Shown here piece by piece: positions 57,919-64,000 of a DNA stretch of 64,000 nucleotides (the first letter of the stretch is position 1; every line of letters starts with the position of its first letter). Both the position numbers and the translations under genes were made by a program. Source of the stretch: Amphiura filiformis (Eukaryota > Echinodermata > Ophiuroidea > Amphilepidida > Amphiuridae); NCBI RefSeq assembly GCF_039555335.1, contig NC_092637.1:42424990-42488989 (forward strand), in the 5' to 3' direction. The notes under the pieces were generated by a model, which did no database searches, was not told the origin of the DNA, and saw only the letters and a program-made list of their open reading frames with translations.

Positions 57919-57968
57919 ATTTTCATGTTAATCATCACTTTTTTTAAAGTGATGATTAACATGAAAAT
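57919..57968. repeat. Perfect 23-bp-stem hairpin
   Basis: ATTTTCATGTTAATCATCAC-TTT, four T, then the exact complement. No mismatch in 23 bp. Confidence 0.95.
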
Positions 57969-58140
57969 AAAAATATGGCTAAAACTAATTCATTCAGGCG
58001 CATTACTTCATTTCGTGAATCATATCCATATACTTCCAAACTCTAATTATTCTTAAGACCGATGAGAAACTGCAAGTTTGGGAAAATCACAAAATATCTA
58101 TTTCATTTAGGTATATATTTTAACACTGTGTAAAATAGTG

Positions 58141-58412
58141 CACGTCCGAGACGGGCTACTGAGTCATCGGACGGGCTATTTTCCTAACCAGCCAATCCAA
58201 TGAGTCTGTCCGCACGTCCGAGACGGGCTACTGAGTTATCGGGCGGGCTATTTTCCTAACCAGCCAATCCAATGAGTCTGTCCGCACGTCCGAGACGGGC
58301 TACTGTGTCATCGGACGGGCTATTTTCCTAACCAGCCAATCCAATAAGTCTGTCCGCACGTCCGAGACGGGCTACTGAGTCATCGGGCGGGCTATTTTCC
58401 TAACCAGCTGAC
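58141..58412. repeat. 72-bp minisatellite (about 3.8 units) downstream of the HYR gene stop
   Basis: Units begin CACGTCCGAGACGGGCTACT at about 58141, 58213, 58285 and 58357, with one to three differences each. It ends about 25 bp from the stop codon at 58437 on the minus strand, so it would lie in the 3' UTR. Confidence 0.95.
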
Positions 58413-58436
58413 CATAATACATTGCCGACGGAACGT

Positions 58437-58632
58437 TTAAAAATCCTCGTAGCAGTTCGGAATCGCGGTGTCGACTTCCGTGTTTTCATAACCCCTGTTA
58501 TCTAGATTATCAAGAGCTACGTCATATCCTGTAACCTTTTGTTGTTGGTGTGGTGCATCGTTTAAATCTTGCGCAGATTTAGGCGGAAACTCAATTGAAT
58601 GAATGGAGAATGTTCGTTCTGACTTCATTTTC
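58437..58632 (-). CDS. HYR receptor-like gene, terminal exon: cytoplasmic tail
   Basis: Acceptor GCTTTGCAG; the exon enters in phase 2 and codes 64 residues, starting KMKSERTFSIHSIEFPPKSA and ending GYENTEVDTAIPNCYEDF before a stop. The first residues are basic, continuing the CCKR stop-transfer of the membrane exon. Three Tyr (GYDVALDN, GYENTEV, CYEDF) lie in acidic settings typical of phosphotyrosine sites. Phase matches the donor at 60093 (AAAAG|GTATGG). The tail function is inference. Confidence 0.75.
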
Positions 58633-58714
58633 CTGCAAAGCACATCACAATTAATACTATTAGTTACCTCTTGTTTGTTCACGAAATACAGGGAAATATC
58701 TATGATTTGGCGTC

Positions 58715-59285
58715 GCACACCGACACCGCCTGGCTAATAATTATTTGGTGCAGAAGGGACACTAAAATGAATACACGGGATCGATACACGTGAATTGCTA
58801 TGCACGATTTTGATATCAGACGAAAATCTTCTGATACCGGGTTAGAAAATGATGAATATCTCCCGTCATGATTTTTTCTCAAGAAACCAGATTTGGTCTC
58901 ATAAACTTGGAAATACGTGTTGAACAGATATGATAGTCGCTAGAATGCGCTTTGAAAATTGGCCGTGCGCTTTGAACTCAAAATTTGACCATTTTATATT
59001 GCGTTGGTCCTGTTATGGACTACAGCGTGCAGCGTGTAGTACAGCTGCACTCACTGTAGGCAGTATAAAAGTCGATGACCATTGACCTCAATGGGGTATA
59101 CAAGCTTAATCACGCACAACCAAGATCGATTACCCGGCTATTGTGAGTAGCCTTAGTTATGTCCCTCGACTAATTATTAGTTTAAAAGAGCTTTAAAGGT
59201 TTGAACCAAATGGCTAATCGTGGCTGTGGATTTAACCTACCATGGCGATTCCTGCCATGAAGATATAGGGTCGAAGACACTGTGC
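58715..59285. repeat. Dispersed element, copy of 35385-36150
   Basis: Collinear with 35385-36150 but without the MITE inserted there. Lies in the last intron of the HYR gene. Confidence 0.75.
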
Positions 59286-59652
59286 GTCGTATTCCATGAA
59301 GCCGAAGCCTGAATGGAATACGGCACCAGACCGGAAATAATTTCCCGTATTTTGTGATCTCGAACAAACAGGAGTAATGATTTTATCTTTTAGTAGGCAT
59401 ACCACCTCAAAAAATAAGCGCAGCAGAAACACGTTATTTAATGTTTCTACATGAATAAGCTTTATAAGCATCAAAAATCAAAAAACCGAATTGAAATGCA
59501 TTGTGATGTAGTGTCAATTTTAAGATGCTCGTAAATCAAATAAAACCTGCCACAAATGGCTATAGTGACAAAATTGGCACATTTCGAGATTTTGAAGGTT
59601 TATTTGGACCCATTGTGGTAGTGACGGATAGAACAATCTATAAGCATAGTAT

Positions 59653-60058
59653 AATTCTCGCTATTCGCAATAGGGGCGCCGCCAGCGGTTTGCGATGTAA
59701 TCGTGATGTATCATGGGGAAAAGGTCGACATCCAAGTCCGCGCAATACGAATATTACCATGCTATTACATAGGAACACGTGACAATATTTTTTAGTTCGT
59801 CAATATAACGGTAATACACGCAAATCGATAGAGAAAAAAATAATTGTGCACATTTCAAATCACATTATTAAGTATTATTGAGTATCGATTCGCGTGTAAC
59901 ACCTTTATTTTGATAAACTAAAAAATATTGTCACGTGTTCCTATGTAATAGCATGGTAATATTCGTATTGCGCGGACTTGGATGTCGACCTTTTCCCATG
60001 ATACATCACGATTACATCGCAAACCGCTGGCGGCGCCCCTATTGCGAATAGCGAGAAT
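59653..60058. mobile_element. ~406-bp foldback in the last HYR intron
   Basis: Arms of about 140 bp start AATTCTCGCTATTCGCAATA and end in the complement, with an AT-rich centre of ~120 bp. Ends about 35 bp from the membrane-exon donor (60093). Confidence 0.88.
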
Positions 60059-60092
60059 TGGATCAGGTACCCAAAAATCAAAAGTTCCATAC

Positions 60093-60448
60093 CTTTTGCA
60101 ACACATGATAGCTACTGCTGCAATGATAATGGCAATACTTCAGGGGCTATTTTAACGTGCCTCACTGTCACGATCGTGCAATGAGATAAAAGTGTTGATG
60201 AAGTAGAGTGCGTTTCAAAAATAAAAAAATTGACATTTTTACCTGAATGTGACCGTAAGAAAGGTTCTACCATTGTCTACTGTCTACTATTAAAGCATAT
60301 CTACACGGATGGTTAATTGTCACTGTACGAATATTTTATCTCGACACGTACGTGACAGTGAGGCACGTTAAAATAGCCCCTGCAATACTTCCACCTCCAA
60401 CAGCTGCAGCGATGATGATGATGGTGGTAGTACTGATTGGTGAGCTTT
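60093..60448 (-). CDS. HYR receptor-like gene, transmembrane exon interrupted by a MITE
   Basis: Acceptor CAATTTTTCAG, then SSPISTTTIIIIAAAVGGGS up to the insertion. Beyond the MITE the other side reads IIIAAVAIMCCKR to donor AG|GTATGG. Excluding the MITE (242 bp) and one TSD copy (8 bp), the exon is 106 nt with phases 1 and 2, fitting its neighbours. The result is one continuous hydrophobic helix followed by a basic anchor. As the sequence stands, translation enters the MITE (AGAILTCLTVTYVSR) and stops. Host gene exon; the break is the element only. Confidence 0.8.
60141..60382. mobile_element. 242-bp hAT-like MITE inside a coding exon
   Basis: Ends CAGGGGCTATTTTAACGTGC and the complement (about 31 bp). 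A perfect 8-bp duplication CAATACTT lies at 60133-60140 and 60383-60390. CAGGG-type ends with 8-bp duplications are the hAT hallmark. No coding capacity. Confidence 0.92.
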
Positions 60449-60839
60449 CTGAAAAATTGACAAAATAAACCAATCTGTACTGTACATAGGCTACTACTCC
60501 ATATCAATGTGATACTCCCGAAATATTTTTTTTTTCATATTTTCGCACGAGCTTTTGTTACCTGTTGCCTTACAGCTACATCTATTAAATGCATTAAAAT
60601 GCAGATATGTCACTAGAAAGTTGCATTGGTATCAACTGGGCTCGATTTGACGCTGGAGCATGCGATCGAATAAGGGTGATTTAGACTCAAAAAAGTTATT
60701 CAATACAATTACGTTTATTGCAACTGCTATACGGCCATTACGCTATTTGTTATATATACCACTATGCATGGAAATACGACGAGGAAATATTTGTTTGTGT
60801 GGCATCTAAAAAGCTGAAATTGACCAAGTTAATATATAT

Positions 60840-61020
60840 ATCCCTATTTAGATGCCTAGAAATGGTATATTTTCTCTCATTATATGAACAAACTTCATCC
60901 GATATTTTCTCTCATTATATGAACAAACTTCATCCGCACTGCATGGGTTTTAACAAATATTCACCCTGCATAATTGTAACTTTCAGTTTCGAGGGCGCAC
61001 TGCCATTTTAAGGTTTTACG
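60840..61020. repeat. Inverted, diverged copy of the 14340 repeat
   Basis: GAGGGCGCACTGCCATTTTA and TTTTCTCTCATTATATGA are complements of phrases at 14385 and 14490. A ~35-bp stretch (ATATTTTCTCTCATTATATG ...) is doubled at 60868-60937. Confidence 0.55.
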
Positions 61021-61275
61021 GTTTGTGACACTCTCAGAGTGTACTACCCAGTCGGGAGATGGGACCCAATTTCACACTGAATTGGATTTTGAATTTGCAA
61101 ACTAATCCGGAATTAATTCATTTTGTGCCTACGAGTACCTATGAGGTCAAAAAAAGTATTTTTTATCTAAAGTTTAAATTTAAATCACATGTACTAGGTA
61201 TTGGTGCATATGTTACAAAATACCAGCTGCCACATCAATATAAATTATTATACACGTTTGTATTTAAACACTTAC

Positions 61276-61521
61276 CTATCAATATTACAATAACATTGAA
61301 GTTACAGACAGCTATATTATTAGAAGGATCCCAAGCGGAGTACGTCACTGTGGTGTTACCTACGAAGAACACGTCATTTGGACTATGGGTTGAGTTTATT
61401 CTTAACACATCTTCAGAATTGTCAGTCGGCACGGGCGGTATCCATTCTACTGGAATATGTGCTGTACTTTCTGCGTTACTTGTGATGTCTTGAGGACATT
61501 CCAAAACTGGTGCTTCGATAT
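61276..61521 (-). CDS. HYR receptor-like gene, HYR domain exon 2
   Basis: 82 codons, phase 1/1, acceptor AATATGTAG and donor ATAG|GTAAGT. Reads LECPQDITSNAESTAHIPVE, W-I-P-P-V-P-T-D, FFVGNTTVTYSAWDPSNNIA then VCNFNVIVI. CP near the start, the W..P core, G-T-x-V-T-Y, D-x-x-N-x-A-x-C-x-F-x-V are the HYR (hyalin repeat) signature, an Ig-like extracellular fold. Joins the membrane exon in frame. Confidence 0.88.
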
Positions 61522-61879
61522 CTACATATTATTTTTTTAAGCAACAAGATGTAAAGAAATAAACTTAATACAATCATTAGTGGGGTTAATATAACTATTA
61601 TTATTTCTATTATCTTCATTCATAAATTATGACATAATGGTAAAGTCTGGTGATCAGTATCTGGTTCAGTTTTGGACTTAAATGAAAAAGCAAGGGATTT
61701 ATTTAGAGTTAGGAAACGGGTTTTAGCAAAGGGTTCAAAATTAAATACAGCACAGTGCCCTTTCTGTTTCTCTCCATTCAAAAGACGACAAATCGGATAA
61801 GTTTAAGGGAACTCGATCTTTTGTGCGTAATTATAGAGGGCCAGGGGATTCACTCTATCATTAAAAAAAATATTTGAAG

Positions 61880-62430
61880 AAGTTAAAGAGCCCTAGGAAT
61901 AAAAACTGTAGTGTAATTCACGCCAGATACAATTTCTTTATACGACAAAAATTCATTTTGTAATCGATCAAAAAACAAACGTTTTATATCAATTTTAAAT
62001 ATAGCCTGAATCCGTAAATATGGTACCTCTCGCCCTTTTTTTAGGTCAAGGCTATTTTTACCATTATGCAGCAAACCATTGTTAAAGCTATTTCACATAC
62101 ATGTACAAAACATTCTAGAGAAAGAATGAGAGCATATAGTGTTGAAATATCATTTGTTGATTTCGAATGATAATGTCATGAAGTCGTAAATTTTAAGGTC
62201 AAATTCCTAAAACCAAAACAAAACATTGCGACGCAGATAATTCCCGACTTACGCAATTTCATCATCACATCAGTGTCTTTATTATTTGTTTGAAACCTTT
62301 CCCAAACGTTCGTGCTATTTATGCATAAAACGGCTAATTTATCTTTACAAAACGCGTCTTTTTTTAGTAAACAAAAGGCTAAAGATGGCATTATAAGATT
62401 TATCTTTTATCATTACACTCATCCGCGCAA
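61880..62430. other. Intron stretch, nothing recognised
   Basis: AT-rich intron between HYR exons with short frames only, before a tRNA-like unit. Confidence 0.4.
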
Positions 62431-62432
62431 CT

Positions 62433-62519
62433 GCCACGGTGGCCGAGCGGTAAAGCACTAGACGCGTAATCGAAGGAAGTTTAGAATCGTTGGTTCGAGT
62501 CCCAACGAAGCCTGTGGAA
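62433..62519 (+). ncRNA. tRNA-like (class II) sequence, SINE head or pseudogene
   Basis: TGGCCGAGCGGTAAAGC fits a D-arm and A box; GTTGGTTCGAGTCCCAAC is a perfect T-arm and B box. CTAGAC/GTTTAG pair as an anticodon stem but enclose 15 nt instead of 7. An oligo-T run follows (62521). Probably not a working tRNA. Confidence 0.45.
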
Positions 62520-62632
62520 ACTTTTTTTCTTCAAAATTCATGATCGCATTCCGAAATGAGTCACTTGTCGGTAAATCATGTATCGTATCCTTAAATTCAA
62601 TATGTGTGGTAAGAAACCGTAATATGTGACAT

Positions 62633-63279
62633 GATCTGGTCCATGGAGGCCAAAGGCGGCAAATTTGAAATGGAGATAAAGGCATAAATATAAAGAAAAA
62701 ACAATAAAATACATAAGAAACCTTTAAAACCAAGTATGCTACCGGTATAATGAAAGACAAAGATAAAAAGACCAGTTTGCGTCTGACGTCATCTGTCAAT
62801 CAAACTTCGAGCACGGTGTTTGTTTACAAGTGTCGTGATGATGACTTGCTGAACGCGGATTTATAACCGGGCGCCTTATTGTTAATTTTGCACCTTTCGA
62901 CATGCAAACCATCTCAAAAGTTAGGTCTTTATAGTAGGAAACTTTCTTAACCGAAGGTACCAAATGCCTAGAAAAGCTGCTTTTCGCCTTGTAAAAGTAC
63001 GTAATTTTCGCCATCCTCGCCATTCACTGCTATTCCTTTTCTCCGATCGGCACCAGCCAGACGAATTGACCTTCCTTATACACGCTATTAGCCAATCAAG
63101 GATCGTAGAGAATTTGATTGACAGTGACGTCAGACGCAAACTAGTCTTTTTATCTTTGTCTTTCATTATATACCTTTGATGCTTCCAGTTTTATGATAGC
63201 CTTATGTTTGTTTTGTAGAAGGTAATTATAGTAACTCAATTTTCACAAAAAGTCTCCTTTGGCCTCCACGGACCAGATC
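62633..63279. mobile_element. 647-bp inverted-repeat element in the HYR intron
   Basis: Ends GATCTGGTCCATGGAGGCCA and the complement. A second inverted block (about 62750-62805 against 63110-63175, GACAAAGATAAAAAGAC-AGT, TTGCGTCTGACGTCA) lies inside. An internal frame (MPRKAAFRLVKVRNFRHPRH) has no recognised family. Confidence 0.75.
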
Positions 63280-63449
63280 GTGCTATCGGGTATCATGTTC
63301 TATGCGTCATAATATGAAATCGGCTGCAACAATACCAGAACAGAATCTCCATAGCTCTGTCACAAATACCGGCAATAAATCACATAATGAAATTTCCCGT
63401 CTTTATCCTATAATATTTTTTAGAGAAGTATCATAATTATTTTCCTTAC

Positions 63450-63683
63450 CAATGACATTAACCTCAAAGTAGCAACTTGCTCGTATGCTCTCATCTTCAT
63501 CCTCGACCCAACATGTTACGTTCGTGGTCCCAAATGGGAAGGCATCGCCTGACATATAATTACATGTCACGTTCAAAATTCCTGTTGTATCATTGGCTAT
63601 TATATCGGGCCACGTGACTTCAGCAGTAGGCATTCCAGGATCAGTCGGATGGTCAAGATAGTTATCTGGACAGAGCATGTCAA
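63450..63683 (-). CDS. HYR receptor-like gene, HYR domain exon 1
   Basis: 78 codons, phase 1/1, acceptor CCTCATACAG and donor TTG|GTAAGG. Reads DMLCPDNYLDHPTDPGMPTA, EVTWPDIIANDTTGILNVTC, then FPFGTTNVTCWVEDEDES and ASCYFEVNV. Shows the HYR pattern with the usual Cys set. Several N-x-T sequons suit an extracellular domain. Further upstream exons (signal peptide, other domains) must lie beyond the right edge. Confidence 0.88.
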
Positions 63684-63739
63684 CTGTATGAGGAAAATAA
63701 TTTGAATAGGCTTTTACGACGGGAATTCATAACAATTCG

Positions 63740-63830
63740 TGGGTTTTTATCGGGTTCGCCGTCGGACAAGTTAAGAACTGTCAAGCTTTTGTCAGGAGTA
63801 GCTCTGACTTCTTCAGGACAAAGTACCTAA
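63740..63830 (-). repeat. Diverged copy of the hammerhead-like arm
   Basis: Minus strand reads CCTGAAGAAGTCAGAGCTAC, CCTGACAAAAGCTTGACAG, related to the arms at 14680, 15935 and 41240-41505 but with a changed core. Confidence 0.45.
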
Positions 63831-64000
63831 GAATGAGACATGTAGGCAGGCCCATGCGTACTGATGGCTCTGAAAGAACCGTTACTGAAGACTGTCCCTT
63901 GTCAACAGAGAACAAGCAGATCTCGCCCATCTGCTAAATTAAAGGTTTGGTGGTTCTGAAAAGAGCCGTTCACTGAAGACTGCCTCTTGTCTACAAAAAA

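Noticed and set aside
62964-63179. Plus-strand frame starting MPRKAAFRLVK as a transposase
   Set aside because: Too short and overlapping the inverted arms of the element at 62633-63279; no transposase motif.

Overview
This is a 64 kb piece of an AT-rich, intron-rich animal genome, not bacterial. There is an UNC93-type transporter gene. Genes are built from mucin, fibronectin-III (FN3) and HYR modules joined by phase-1 introns. Non-LTR elements of L1/Tx1 type, Penelope-like fragments and many MITE/foldback elements fill the rest. That mix suggests a marine invertebrate deuterostome (hemichordate, echinoderm or cephalochordate). This is inference; no sequence here fixes the species.

Layout. 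(1) 1.1-4.9 kb, minus strand: three exons of an UNC93-like membrane protein, with Penelope debris and palindromes in its last intron. (2) 5-8.3 kb: intergenic DNA with short inverted-repeat elements. (3) About 9.3-22.4 kb, plus strand: mucin/FN3 gene 1, made of a TATA/Inr promoter, signal-peptide exon, Thr/Ser-rich exon, short Cys-containing exon, two [75-nt exon + long mucin exon] modules, then FN3 exons. (4) 24-36 kb: repeat-rich spacer with nested DNA elements, a TTAA-type element and a 4.7 kb decayed LINE. (5) About 37.9-50 kb, plus strand: mucin/FN3 gene 2, a tandem paralogue of gene 1. Its main mucin exon has grown to 1857 nt, and decaying FN3 exon copies follow to 52.5 kb. (6) 53-58 kb: spacer with a tandem pair of tRNA-Thr-like units. 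(7) 58.1-63.7 kb, minus strand: the 3' part of a receptor-like gene with two HYR exons, one transmembrane exon and a terminal exon with a Tyr-containing cytoplasmic tail. Its 5' end lies beyond the right edge.

Genes 1 and 2 look like secreted or surface mucin-like proteins, and the HYR gene like a type I surface receptor; together they suggest a cluster of extracellular/adhesion genes. Because the two mucin loci are recent duplicates, each supplies 'empty sites' for insertions in the other, so several transposon insertions can be dated as later than the duplication.

The most notable observation is a 242-bp hAT-like MITE with a perfect 8-bp target-site duplication inside the transmembrane exon of the HYR gene. 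Removing it with one copy of the duplication leaves a 106-nt exon with correct phases and a continuous membrane helix. With it present, the reading frame ends inside the MITE and the tail is lost.
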